Below, one piece after another: positions 1 to 12,029 of a stretch of 64,000 bases of DNA. Every line of letters begins with the position of its first letter. Positions within the stretch are counted from its first letter, which is position 1. Origin of the DNA: Mytilisepta virgata. Taxonomy: Eukaryota > Mollusca > Bivalvia > Mytilida > Mytilidae. The position numbers and the translations under genes were made by a program. Under the pieces are notes generated by a model. It was not told the origin of the DNA. It saw only the letters and a list, made by a program, of their open reading frames with translations, and ran no database searches. The DNA lies in the NCBI GenBank assembly GCA_028015205.1, contig CM051516.1:60888230-60952229 (forward strand), in the 5' to 3' direction.

Positions 1-1455
1 ATAATAAAACACAATAGTGTTACCTCCCAAGTTTAAACAGGAATTTTGTATATTATATATCTTCCTAAAGTTGAAACTTTTCATTTTATGCTGGTTCTAT
101 GAAAATGACTTAAATATATTGCATATCCGATGTTTGCCGATAATTACTGAACCCATTGCTAATACATTGAATGAAACATCTGGGACGTTTTAAAGAATCA
201 TGTGGTCTTTTATTGTCTGGATACCTTAAGAAAATACGCTACAGTAAGGATCTACCATTGCCATTTTCATGAAGTTTGGACATGAGTGTCTCCTTGCTAT
301 GTACTTACGAACAGAAAAGATATAACCTTTATGATAATCAATTTAAGAGTTGTAATGCGTTGAATCATGCATATTGATCAAAAACCGCATTATTTTGCAT
401 TTTCGAGTCGTTTACAAAACCTTGTATAACTTTACAAGAAAATAACATTATTTCACACAGTTTTTTTTGTAAAAAGGCTCCTCTCTATATTGGAAAATTT
501 TACAATTTATTCATATGAGCTATACATGAATTAAAGTGTTGGTTATCCCTATATTTTTTAACTCAATATTAAAAAAACTATGAATTTCAGTAACTTTGAA
601 TGAATATTGGTAAAAAAAAACTCATCATTGAATTTTCCTTCAAGTCTTAGTATAATTATATTAAAGTAATAGAAATTTGTTGGCAAAAGAAAAATTGGGG
701 ATCCATCTGTTTATTACAGAGATATTCAAGAAAAACCTCAAAATTTTAGGATATTATAAGGACTTTTCTTGAGATACTACAATGTCACAATGGGTATCTC
801 TTGGTCATTACCTCCCCTTGCTACAGTATTATATTCCCTTAAGTTTGTGAATCCACATACATCATTAAGGAAATCCATCAAATTTGGTATCCTGTGGAAT
901 ATAATGATTCCACAGTATTTTATAATTTCATATACCAAATTCTATTACAGCTAAAATGTCTCTGCATCAATCATTAAAAATCAAATTTCTTTGCTGGTAT
1001 AGGGAGGTAAATTAAAGCAAATAATGTTAGTGATGTAATATAAGGAAAATAAGTTTAAAAATCAGCAAGGATTTCAATATCACCATGGAAATGATTCATT
1101 CCTTAACAATTTTACGACAAACCTTATTAAAATGCTTAACAAAGCATGCTATTTGACAATACCGACAGAAGTGAAAAAAAAATTCCCGTTTAAACAAATA
1201 ATCCTACAAAAAAATACAAGGGCACAGAATAACAGGAAACTGAATTTCTTCACCACATCCACATCAATGCCAAACTATTATCTTAACTTTTTCTGTTAGA
1301 AAATCCATTTAAAATTACATTTTGATACGAATTTGAACTGCCATATGCGAGTACTTTGTCAAACTATGTCATGTCTTTTCCGTTCTTAACAAGGCGGCAG
1401 TTGTATTAATCTGGAACAATATCCCAAAAAATAATTCAAAAAATTAATTTTAATA
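1..1455. other. AT-rich non-coding DNA
   Basis: No exon, RNA gene or clear repeat recognised on either strand. Short frames present here lack coding character. Confidence 0.5.
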
Positions 1456-1461
1456 AGAAAT

Positions 1462-1746
1462 GAGCTGTCAACTTGGCAGCAAACCAGATTTTCATTCATA
1501 CGTGTCTGGTTGCCCGCCATAGTTTACTGAAAAATCTCAACTTTTTTATGAATAAATTCCCATAACTCCAAAACCTAAAATCGGAAATTTATAAAAATTG
1601 AAAGGGAGCTTACATCAACAGATATAAACAATTCATCAAAGTTTCAGAAAAATTGGTGAAAGAGTTTTTGTGTTGTTGTCCGAAGGGACAGACAGACAGA
1701 CAATGGTATACCATAATACGTCCCGTCTTTAAAGACGGCCATATAA
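1462..1746 (+). repeat. Hairpin-ended repeat, family 3 (GCTGTCAA...), complete copy
   Basis: It begins with a small palindrome (GAGCTGTCAACTTGGCAGC) followed by AAACCAGATTTTC, and ends with GTCCCGTCTTTAAAGACGGCC, itself a perfect hairpin (CCGTCTTTAAAGACGG). The middle holds AT-rich text with 'cccataactccaaaacc' and a GACAGACAGACA box just before the 3' hairpin. Further 5' ends of the family are at 4855-4900 and 22845-22875. Confidence 0.6.
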
Positions 1747-3250
1747 AAACCAGTTTCACTGATAAAGAAGATACATAGTATATTTAACCAGAGAGGTAAT
1801 TACTTGCAAAATAAAGCAGCAAATTTTTCATCAGTCCTCCTTACCATATAAGCAGATATTTTGTGCACAATTATTATCACAAACCATCATAACTGAACAA
1901 CATTCCAAGCTTTTTTTGCAAATGAATATAATATATAGCCTGGAAAGATGTGGATGTTAGATCTGCGGCTTGTCCTGTTTTTTTTGTTTGCAATAACAAA
2001 TATGTTGCATTAACTTGATAATGGTTTGTCTTCCCCAGAGAACAGTAGTATTTAAAGAAACATTATTTAATAACTATGAATCACATTACATCATTTAATT
2101 TCTAACAGGACATGATATTGCCTCATCTTTTCATAAAATTTTGAAATTTCATCTTTCACTCATATAACCAAGAAAATCCTTATCACAGACAATTTTACAA
2201 TGACAATATGAACAAAATGTTGTCCAAGTCTCAGGAGATAGTCCAGACTAGTAAATTCACTTGTTAAATAATCATGTCAGTCTAAAAGCACTGCTGACAA
2301 CACAAAAATTTATGATCGAGTTCCAGCAATGGCAGCATTGCGACAAAGGAAACAATGACGATTAATTACTTGTTCAACAGATGTATATTATGACCCAGAC
2401 AATATCTTGATTCTAATTTGGCATATGAATGAAAATATAGAGCATCTTTAAGAAGACTTTTCAGTGCAATGTGAATTAATGGTGTGTTGGCAAAATTAAT
2501 TAACGGAACAGACGGAAGACAAGTCCACATTTATCATTTAATTATGCAGCCATTTTTCCAAACAAAACAATTCATCATCCTTTAAAAGCAGCTGCTATAT
2601 TTTCTCGTAGAATAAACATAGCCTTATTCTGAAATTAATTTCTTTCCACAAATCATTAAGTTTTTCTTGAACGCTGCATTGTTACATACACATTTATGAG
2701 GTTCATACAATGGGGATATGGATACAAGCAAACAAGAAATAAAAACGTCATACAAGATGTACAAAAAATAAGAGTTGCCTGCACGTTGCATTTTTATCAA
2801 CTTGCATGAATCGTTTTGAATAATGAACTAACACAACAGCCATTATAAAATCTGCCAGAAAATTTGCACATAAAATAACTTTGTACCATTCTAATTTTTC
2901 ATGAAACAAGCTTAAAGTTTTATGGAACTGCAGCAGTATCTTAGGGTTAATTGGTTTTCTTGCTATAATTTTGACAAAAAATCAATAAAATTTTTTTATT
3001 CAAGTTTAATGAAACAAATATTTTAGATGAAGGTTTCACTAAATATTGAGATTTTATTCCATTTTAACGTCTAACTTTACAGCTAATTAACAATCTCTTA
3101 TCACACAAAACTTATAACATCAAATGTTTAGAATAGTTCGATTTTTAATAAACTGATCAAATTTTATTTTTTGAAAACTATAAGATTCTAATTGCTGAAA
3201 AAGATGTGAAGGCAATCAATTAGTTGTTTTGAAATACAAACTGAAATTTC
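1747..3250. other. AT-rich non-coding DNA
   Basis: No gene or recognisable repeat. Confidence 0.5.
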
Positions 3251-3367
3251 ATCATCCAATAAACATCACGAAAAAATTATTTTCAGCAGAACACTCAGAA
3301 AAGCAATTTAAATTTCTTAAATTTATTTTTCTTAAGAAATAAAATGAAAATGAATAAACTACTCTAC

Positions 3368-3466
3368 CTGTTGTTTGGGCGTATATACCAGATATATACA
3401 ATCCCATGCAAATAAGCACAAACAATGGTGTGACTATCATGTTTGGTGGCTTAATGATGTCGTCTG
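3368..3466 (-). CDS. Candidate exon: signal peptide or membrane segment
   Basis: On the minus strand an open segment runs from a NAGNAG acceptor (ACTCAGCAG) to the donor ACAACAG|GTAGAG, phase 1 to phase 1. It encodes DDIIKPPN then MIVTPLFVLICMGLYISGIY followed by AQTT. The hydrophobic stretch from the ATG at 3440 reads as a signal peptide with a likely cut at IYA|Q, giving a first coding exon of another secreted protein. The phases would also allow it to follow exon 5 of the CUB gene as a membrane exon. No partner exon is visible further left, so identity and even coding status remain open. Confidence 0.35.
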
Positions 3467-4153
3467 CTGAGTAATTTAAATTTGAAAGCAGGATAGTCAT
3501 TCCCACAATGCAACAGTCAATTGAATCAGTTTAAACAACAATTGTGACATGAAGTCACATATCTTAGACATATTCTATAATCATTTCCAATCTCCTCGCA
3601 AATTACGTTCCAATCTTTTCTCAAAGAAATGAATGCATCTGTATTTATCATGGCGGAATGAAAGATGCTTATTGTCAACACAGCTTCATCTTGATTCAAT
3701 TTGTAAGGTTTTTCTATCTGGCTGAAAATATCAGGGGATATAACAGGAAATCACGAAACACAATTTACTACTATTTGGTTAATTTCTTCAACCTTTTAGC
3801 ATAAACAGAATCTGAAGCAAGAAAGGCTAAAATGAAATTTACATAAAAATATCCAATATATTGGATTCCCTAAACATATAAGAAACAAAAAAAACTGTAA
3901 ATTTCCATTAGAAGTATATACACTTGTACTTTTACTGATCCTAGGCCATGAAAAGGAAATTCTTCAATTCTCATTCAAACTTTCCTTAATATTAAAGTGG
4001 GTCGCTGGGTAAAATTTTTATTAGTTCTTAACTGTCTCTGAGTCTTAATTTTGTTCAGCAAGAATTATCTTATTAATTGACCGATTGACACTACTGCTCA
4101 ATTTAAACGGTTATATTATTAAATGCATATCAGGACAAAAACACATTAATGTG

Positions 4154-4269
4154 TTTGTTTGTTTAGTTGTTTATTTTCAGCACATTTGGCCATTTCGCGC
4201 GGCCAGTTTTTATTGGTGGAGGAAGCTGGAGTACCCGGAGAGAACCACCAACCTACGGTAGGAAAACTG
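4154..4269 (-). mobile_element. 5'-truncated tRNA-type SINE with 13-bp target duplication
   Basis: It matches the tail of the full SINE at 25847-26123 (TTTTCAGCACATTTGGC...CCAGTTTTTATTGGTGGAGG). It is flanked by the exact 13-bp direct repeat ACACATTAATGTG (4141-4153 and 4270-4282). The interrupted sequence continues on the right as another repeat (4283-4450), so it is a nested insertion. Confidence 0.75.
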
Positions 4270-4282
4270 ACACATTAATGTG

Positions 4283-4450
4283 ACATGAATATGAAACCTG
4301 TTAATGTACTTAAGACTGAGCAAACTGTTTTAATGGACTAGCAGTCTGCAGGAAGAAATTTCACCCCATCAGGACACCTTGGTAAATCTTTCCTCTTAAA
4401 TGTGGGTCCTTATCAAAAAGCAGCAAATATCAATTTATAGTCTTTTGCCA
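4283..4450 (-). mobile_element. Second SINE-like family, partial copy
   Basis: Shares 'catgaatatgaaacctg', 'gcaggaagaaatttcacccc' and 'agcagcaaatatcaat' with the copies at 50771-50993 and 58960-59310. It was interrupted by the SINE at 4154-4269. Confidence 0.5.
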
Positions 4451-4679
4451 AATATTAAAATAATATTTTATATATTTTTCATTTCATGACAATGAAAGTG
4501 TTAAACATGGAAAATTAAATAAATTCCAGTTATAACAAGATTCATGAATGAGTATTATACATGAGTGAAAGTACACAGTATACCAAAATCCAACAAAAAG
4601 GTAAAAAAATAAATACTTTTAGTTTAAACTCATTTATTTAGAGTGGATTGGGAAACAAGTTATACCAACTTATGCTAAC

Positions 4680-4850
4680 CTTCTGCACTTGGCGGGTGCC
4701 ACAGATCAGCTCCTGTAGCAACATTTTAGGCTACTCTTTTTTGACATCTACAGGGGAGACTTTAAAGTGATAAGGGTGTTGCTCTCCCTTATTAACCTGG
4801 GACAGCATTCTTTTTCCCCATCCGACAGACTAGCATATTATACCGAGACC
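4680..4850. repeat. Dispersed repeat similar to 25010-25260
   Basis: Shares an organisation with 25010-25260: 'ggctactctttttt', '(c)tacagg/agg', 'aaagtgataaggg' versus 'ttagcctactctttttcgaaaactacagaagg'. Similarity is partial; it is followed by a 5' end of hairpin family 3 near 4855. Confidence 0.35.
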
Positions 4851-5146
4851 ATCCTCAACAAGAGGCTGTCGAATGACAGCAAACTGGATTTTCGTGCATG
4901 GAAATGATGTTTGCAAATCTGGATTCCCAAACAGGATGAAGTAAAGAAATATAAATGAATTTTTGTAGGTTTTGTAGGGTTCAGAAATGGAAAGGCAAAA
5001 ATCAATCTTGACCTCCTATTTATAGTAAGTGACAAATATTGGAATTTTTGAGAGTATATAAGTACACACACATTTGTTAAGCAGGGGTTGGTAGGCAGAA
5101 ATCATGAAGTCAATAATGAAAGAAATACGCCAATGAGATTATAACC

Positions 5147-5461
5147 TTATTTTATATGAATCCAAAGAATCTTGTGGTCACTCCAATAACTTTCCAGATT
5201 CCCACTTTCAAACAGTTGTTGTCTTGTAATATATGTATGGTCGATGGAAGATTGATAGTCTGTGGTTTCATCGTAATGAGCTTGGCCTAAATCAAGTGCA
5301 TGCATTGTACTTTCAAGTTTTTTCAACTGCTCATTTTGTTTGAACTGGTCAATATTGATATCTCCAAGAAGAAATGTGGAATAATTGGGTGTCACGACAG
5401 AACGTATTGTATCACAAATGTTGTAACTTGACAACAACAAATGACCTTTGCATGGAAACGA
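5147..5461 (-). pseudogene. Fragment of a transposon endonuclease (EEP fold)
   Basis: The minus-strand translation contains FLLGDINIDQF, then YDETTDYQSSIDHTYI and finally ESYWSDHKILWIHI. GD(I/F)N, TT...SIDH and SDH are, in order, the late catalytic motifs of the endonuclease/exonuclease/phosphatase family found in non-LTR retrotransposons and in Helitron/PIF1-linked endonucleases. Only the C-terminal third (about 100 residues) is present; the upstream side runs straight into a repeat unit (5460-5870) and no helicase or reverse transcriptase is seen. It is a broken remnant. The spacing favours the Helitron-associated type, but that is a guess. Confidence 0.6.
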
Positions 5462-5870
5462 CGACTTGAACTGCCTGTTTTCAATTTTTTAGAACTATAA
5501 CTCCTGAACGGTGAAAGTGAAAATCGTCAATATCGGAACGGTGAAAGTGGAAATCGTCAATATCAAACTTGACCTCCATTTTGTCATCAGTAACAACATA
5601 TTAAAATTTGAAAAGCTTTGGTTGAACAGTTTATAAGTTATCACACGGAAAAGCAATTTTTCAATCTTTCAAGAACCATAACTCTTGAAGGGTGAAAGTG
5701 AAAATCGTCAATATAGAACTTGACCTCCATTTTGTCATCAGTAACAACATATTAAAATTTGAAAAGCTTTGGTTGAACAGTTCATAAGTTATTGCATGGA
5801 CACTGTTTCGCAGCCGCCCGCCCGTCTGCCCGCCCGCACTCCGCCCGCCCCGCCCGCCCGGGTTCTGGTA
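5462..5870. repeat. Dispersed repeat with two 150-bp units and a (CCCG)n block
   Basis: Two units start near 5493 and 5667 and share 'gtgaaaatcgtcaatat', 'gacctccattttgtcatcag' and 'gaaaagctttggttgaacag'. The first has an internal 29-bp duplication (5511-5568). It ends in a cytosine-rich block of CGCCCGCCCG units (5811-5862). A similar CCCG block closes the repeat element at 40449-40483, so this module occurs in more than one element. Confidence 0.6.
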
Positions 5871-6114
5871 AAGTTCCATGAGCTGAACAATCTCCTCAAA
5901 CATACATGAGGGTATGACACTACACCAACTTTCATGTTGTAATGAAAGGAAATATAACTTTAATGTCTTATAATACACAACGAGGTTGTGGAACATGCCT
6001 TTCCCTCCTCTGAATAACAATTTCTTAATGACCCCATTGAAGAAATTCAACCAAAAATACAAAATAGCCACAAGCATTTAATAATAATTTAATTCTTAAA
6101 GAAGAACAAAATAT

Positions 6115-6842
6115 TTGACTGTGGCAGCCATCTTGGTAAGATAGCACTGATCACTCATAGATTTCTGAAATTGTCTATCTTGGTTGAAGGGATCTGTGTC
6201 ATCAGATATATGTATCTGTAAATAGACCACCAAGGAATTATTCACGTCACTCGTATATTTCTGAAATTGTCTATCTTGGTTGAAGTTTGATTCCTGACAA
6301 AAAAAAATTTCCCTAAGGGTCCTATGTTAAAAAAGATCTCTTTCTGGCTACCTTCTTTCCCCCGTAGGGTATTATATTAACTAAAATCTGCTGTGGCAGT
6401 CATCTTGTTTGGCAGTGCAAGTAATCAGATATACTTCTGAAATAGAACTATCTAAGGACCACTGTAGCATTTAATTCTTCTGTCAGATAAAAAGAATTTT
6501 AAGATAAATTCTTCATTGGCCCTATGTTGAACCTAGTTGGTCTAATAATAGGCAGCCCTTTTGTTATGTGGTCCAGTTCATCAGATGGAATTTTGAAAGA
6601 ATATTCTTAGTGAAATTTCCTATAGGGTCCTAATGTTAAACTTCGTCATATGGTTGTGGTAACAATTTTGGTTGCCAATGCCTGTCATTGGATAGACTTA
6701 TAAAAGAACGAAACCTAAAGCCAATTGCTGCTGAATAGTTTCAGAGAAGAAAATAATAAAATTTATTGATGGATGAATGCATGACAAATACAACTGAAGT
6801 GATGGCTACAACACATATAGTCCTTTGGCCCATGTGAAGTAA
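6115..6842 (+). repeat. Decayed copy of the main hairpin-ended family
   Basis: Contains degenerate internal units (GTGGCAGCCATCTTGG, 'cctatgttaaa', 'cctaatgttaaactt') and a degenerate 3' end: 'gtgatggctacaacacatat' then AGTCCTTTGGCCCATGTGAA, recognisably the terminal hairpin of this family. Confidence 0.5.
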
Positions 6843-6959
6843 AACCTGTATCCCAGAATACTTAAAAGAAAATACAGTGGGACATCCTAATGGATGCCAA
6901 CTGATGGCAAAGTTCATACTGACATTTGGGCCTTTTGAACTAAGCACTTGGACAATTTT

Positions 6960-8170
6960 TCAATAGATTTTTCAAAAATACTTAAAAGGAAAATACAAAG
7001 AGAAATAAAACCACTGACAAACGTTCCTGACTTTTGTACATAATAATATGGCAGGTTCAAACTGTCCTAGGATCTACCTAATAATAAACTGTCATCTGGA
7101 CAATTATTCTGGAAGAAACTTAAACATTTACTGAAACAATATCTGCTTCAAGGTACCACTAATCTAACATAATTGTGTATCCATGTGATCACAAAGTGTT
7201 TAGTAAATAGATTTAAAAAAAAATTGCCATAGCACATTGGAATGTATTACTCTTGTAACTGCAGCAAAAACACCAAAACCTTTCAATACATTATTATTAA
7301 TGCATGTGACATTTCCTATCAGAAGAGTTGTGATGAATGATAAGATTATTATAGACAGAATAGGAATATTTAAGTCTAAAGGTCTACAAATATACAAAAT
7401 GCTGTAGATGTGGTTATTAACTGAATGTTTGATATCTTATAATATAGTAGGAGAACTGCAGAACTGTCTGTTTCCTAAATTGAAAGTTTTTATTTTTATT
7501 TTCTGAAATCCATCTCATATCTTTCTATCTAAATTATCAGATATTAACAATATTACCCAAATCAATGAAAAAATGTGCAAAAACAATTATTCCATATAAT
7601 TCTGTCTAAAACAGCCTTTTATTAGGTGCAATGTCTCTGCAGTTTTTATTTCATTGGTATCTGGTAAGGTCATTATTTATTGTGGATTTTGAGCAAAGTT
7701 ATATGTTCTTATACTATATATTTTATACCTAAAAGTATGAAGCTCATTTTATATTTATTACTTGGTCAATTATTATCCAAACAAGCAAGGAGAGAGGGGG
7801 AGCATATAACAATAAACAATGATATTTTCTAATCCTAGAACTTGGAAATGACCATTTTCATTTTTAGACAGATTTTACAAATGTATTAGACTCAATGTAA
7901 GTCACATAGGATCTGCCAAGAAACATGTAAATTATTTATATAACCATTAAGCAGTTTTCTCATTTAACTGTCTACCAGATAAGATCTCTTCATTGACATT
8001 GTCTCTAGAGCATTTTAATAGTGTCATTGCATCGAAGTCTGCAAGTCAGTGTAAATACGTCTGTCACTCCTGCGAAAAATGTCATGTTTAACAATTTAAT
8101 GTCATGAATACAAAGTTTATTTCTTAATTTCAGGAAAATTTGTTGTTTCAATATATATACCATACTAGTT
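6960..8170. other. AT-rich non-coding DNA
   Basis: No gene or clear repeat recognised. Confidence 0.45.
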
Positions 8171-8174
8171 CATA

Positions 8175-8420
8175 AGTAAAGTCAAGAAATACCTATGGGA
8201 TATTCGAAGAAGAAAAAAATCGTAACAACTAACAAACTCCAGAGAACAACAAAGACAAGACCAAAACAATACATGCACTACAATTAAAAACTAAAAACAT
8301 ATGAACATGGACCCCACCAAAAAAACAGGGGTAGACTCAGGTGCTCCGGAAGAGTAAGCAGTCTCTGCTTCCTGCAGGACACCCGCCATGCTGCCCATGT
8401 CAAATCTGGTATGAGGAAAA
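8175..8420 (-). repeat. Dispersed repeat (…CAGGTGCTCCGGAAGAGTAAGC…)
   Basis: The block 'aaacaggggtagactcaggtgctccggaag...ctgcaggacacccgccatgctg' is a text I associate from memory with a very common mussel-genome repeat. Only one copy is in this window, so its boundaries cannot be set here. Confidence 0.35.
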
Positions 8421-8429
8421 GATAATATC

Positions 8430-10860
8430 AATGGAACAGGTCCATTTTCATTTGAGAAATATTTTTTCTATACCTGTCAACCAAGTCATAAAACTTTAAT
8501 AAGGATGACTTCAGTTTAGGAGCAACGTATCCCTGTCTGAGCAACTTTTCTGTCATAACTTGCATTCTTATATGGTACTACAATATTTATTGGTTTTTTT
8601 GTGTTACGGTTTTTCTATTTCATAGGCTTATGTTATTATATATATACCCTTAGTCGAAGTGATTGGAACTAAAACATTTATCTTCTTTTTGTAGTAGCAT
8701 AAAAACAATGCAATTTCTGTCAATGATCTACTGACTCTACTGCACCAACAAAAACCACAAGGAATGAGGTGTCAAATTGATAGAAGACGGGATTTTGCTT
8801 CATCAACTTTTTTGACGTGTCCTCTTGATATAGATCACCTCAATTAAATTATAATATGTAACCACATTTTTTTCTGTGAAAAATTGGTAGCAAACAGAAT
8901 ATAATGAACACAGAGTAATTTGTATGAAAATGTAAGGATATGGAGTATGCAACAAAATCCCACTGGATTGGACAATGACTTTTTTTTCTTTTTTTTTTTT
9001 TTGTGCCATTCCAATTTACACTGAGATAATTGAACATAAAATAATTTTTTTTCCCTGTTATTCCGGGTTTTTTTTATATATATAAATCACAATGAAATTA
9101 CCTAACCAATTGAATTGACTTGAAGGTCAATTGAGTAATTGATGGATGATAATTGGGTATTATTTATTCTGATTGGTGAGACAAACTCTTTCTTTAAGGA
9201 ATCACATGGGCATTACTGTCAGTATCAATGTCCATCAAGACTAATTGGTAACAAATAGGTCTGGTCTCTTTGTTTTATATACATTTAGGTTTTGTTATAT
9301 CTCCAATTCCACTTGACTTGGCTTTTTCACATTTGATTTATTCTGATTGATCTAGTCTGATCTATTTTTGGCCTATAGTTATATCCAGAGTGCATTTATA
9401 AGGAATATTTTTTCTTGAAAGAAGATTAACTTAGAAGTATGAATGCCAATTATAAATTTATAAATAAATTTATCTGAGTCAAGAGTTTACAGAAAGAGTA
9501 ATGATTAAAGCAACTCTTCACATCATTAGCAGTTTCAGGAAAAGGCAAGACAGTTTTAAGGTTGGAATCCAAATTTTTCAGAACTATTTTTCAAACATAA
9601 GCTAAAACAGATGATTTTAAAGCAAAGCCTTTCTTGGACTTGACAGCCCTATTCTAACAGTCTGGACTTACTACACTGCCAGACACAGTGGATTCATGTT
9701 CTTTTTTTCTCAGTTTTGTGCTCTCTCTCTCTCTCTCTTGTTTCCAGTAGTATATGTGGTATCCATTTGGTGTCTTATGTTAGGGTGAACACTGAAGTGA
9801 CTCATCATTGAAAACAAAGTACTGACTCCTAATTATTTTTATCTTTTGATTACCCGTTGATGGAATGAAGTTTCACTGACGCATTCCCCATATCTTTTCC
9901 TTTTAACAAATGCATGATTCAATAATACAACCGTATTTAGTTTTAACTTGGAAAATCTCTGCATACCATTTAGTGATATCAGCCATCGACTTTTAGAAAA
10001 TTACATTAGTCAGGCACGGTATATATCAATCATTTCAATGAAAAACAATATGTCAATACAGTGAAGCGATATTACAGATATATTCCAGAATCAAGCATAT
10101 ATAAATCTCCATTAATCAACTGCATGGAATCATTCCAGACTGACAAATTAGATCTCCTTGTACTTATCCGGAAGAACCACATTTTTGAGTATACAATTTC
10201 TGAAAATAATCCTTGTGTGAGAAATGTAATGTCATTAGTGGCCAATTGGTTGTGACACTTACTTCTATAGAACGGAGTAACCTTCAACGATTCAATTAGG
10301 TTCAGCATTATTTTGTTTTCTGTCTTATACCTATGTAATAAATCATCTCAAAAATTAAGCTTTTCGTACCCTAGCTTCAATTTTATAAGATTATTGTAAC
10401 CACATTGTGCTCATGTGACACAATCAATGGTGTTCTATATAAGGGGCTGTCCTATCATTAAAACAAATGCAAAGTTATACAAACTTCTATTCAATTATTA
10501 TTGAAACTACATACTATGGCCGATTTAATTTTTTTTCATCTACGTGAAACCTCAAACATTATTTTTTTTCCAAAATGTGTAAAATTTTAGTCAAATGATG
10601 AAATCCTACCCATGTAATAGCTTAAATTCTTTAACACTTAACTTTTAAAAACCTCACTCTAAACTGTTAAGAAATACCCATTTTGACGACTTCAAATAGA
10701 CGACGTTTGTTTTTTGTGACTAAATTTCTCAAGTAATGAATACTAGAAATTATATGATTTTATCTCAAATTTCTCAATAATACTACAGCAAGGAATTTCA
10801 ATCTACTTTTTAAATGCCTTTTTTTACGAATAATTTCTGAACTTAAATTCTTTACTCAAA
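8430..10860. other. Non-coding DNA with a (CT)n tract at 9721-9738
   Basis: No exon recognised. A poly(T) run lies at 8983-9002 and a (CT)9 microsatellite at 9721-9738. Overlapping frames on both strands at 10061-10308 show no family resemblance and no matching splice sites. Confidence 0.45.
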
Positions 10861-10869
10861 ACTAAAACA

Positions 10870-11043
10870 TTTTTGGAAGGGGACCACCCAAAGACCATTC
10901 CACCACAAGTTTGTCCCAATTGGCCCAGCGGTTTCTGAGGAGAAGATTAAGATAAGAATTGTGGACCACGGAAAACAGACAATGGACGACGGACGCCAAG
11001 TGATGACTATAGCTCACATGACCCTTCGGGTCAGGAGAGCTAA
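10870..11043 (+). repeat. Main hairpin-ended family, 3' fragment
   Basis: Has the closing modules of the family: 'gaccattccaccacaag', 'ggtttctgaggagaag', GACGACGGACGCCAAGTGATG, and the terminal stem AGCTCACATGACCC-TTC-GGGTCAGGAGAGC, then TAATAA. The 5' part is missing. Confidence 0.75.
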
Positions 11044-11094
11044 TAAACACATCAAGGTCAATGAAAAAAACAAAAATAACAATAACAAATTCAA

Positions 11095-11900
11095 CTAGAG
11101 GCTCTCAGGAACCAGTATCGCTCACCTGAGCTTTGTCCATCTTGACTGGCAGCCTGGAACATTGCTGTCAAGTTCCAATTGGCTCAATGGTTTCAAACAA
11201 GAAGATCTTTCAGTGAACTTTCCCATTAGGTCTTATGTTAAACTATGTTAGGCTCTCATGGCCATCTTGGGTGAAGAGAGGGGTCATAGGATATAATTCC
11301 AGGACCAACTTAGGACCATTGCTGCCAAGTTTTGTTCCAATTGGCCAAGTGGTTTCAGGCTAGAAGATCTTTAAGTAAATTTCCCAAAAGGGTCCCATGT
11401 TAAACTAAGTTCGGCTCTGGTGCCAACGCCAACTTTGATGATGGTCGGGGTCATCAGATACAATTCTGAATGAGGACCACCTAAGGACCATTCCTGCCAA
11501 GTTTTGTTCCAATTGGCCAAGCAAATTTCACATAGGGTCCTACGTAAAGTAAGTTCAGCTCTGGCGGCCATCATGGATGATGGGTGGGGTCATCAGATAT
11601 AATTCTTAAAGAGGACCACCTAAGGACCATTGCTGCCAAGTTTTGTTCAAATTGGCCAAGTGGTTTCAGTCAAGAAGATCTTTAAGTAAATTTTCCAAAG
11701 GGTCCCATGTTAAACTAAGTTAGACTCTGGCGGCCATCTTGGATGACGAGCCAGGTCATCGCATATAATTCTGAAAGAGGACCACCTAAGGACCATTGCT
11801 GCCAATTTTTGTTCCAAGGAGTGCCAGTGGTTTCAGAGGGGAAGATCTTTAAAGGAAAGTTTATGACGACGACGGACGCCGAACGCCAAGTGAGCTAAAA
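11095..11900 (+). repeat. Main hairpin-ended family, copy with internal 150-170 bp units and deleted 3' hairpin
   Basis: Starts with 'caactagaggctctcaggaaccagtatcgctcacctga' pattern (11093-11130). At least four internal units carry 'gaggaccacctaaggacc', 'tgttccaattggccaag', 'gtttcag..aagaagatcttt' and GGCGGCCATCTTGG. It ends GACGGACGCC-GAACGCCAAGTGAGCTAAAAA: the terminal hairpin is gone, with the join at GTGA. Confidence 0.8.
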
Positions 11901-12029
11901 ATACATCAGAATTTTCTATTAAAACTGGTAAATTACATTACTTTACATGTAACAAATCATCAACAACAAATTCAGATCCCATAAACAAGACCAAAACTGT
12001 GTCTGGACCTGCATCGCAGCATGCAATTC

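Noticed and set aside
5661..6077. 138-codon minus-strand frame with GRGGRSAGGQTGGRL
   Set aside because: The Gly/Arg stretch is the translated CCCG repeat block; the frame is not conserved in the sister unit.
10061..10308. Possible exon with frames on both strands
   Set aside because: No recognisable domain and no acceptor/donor pair bounding the frame; overlap on opposite strands suggests chance.
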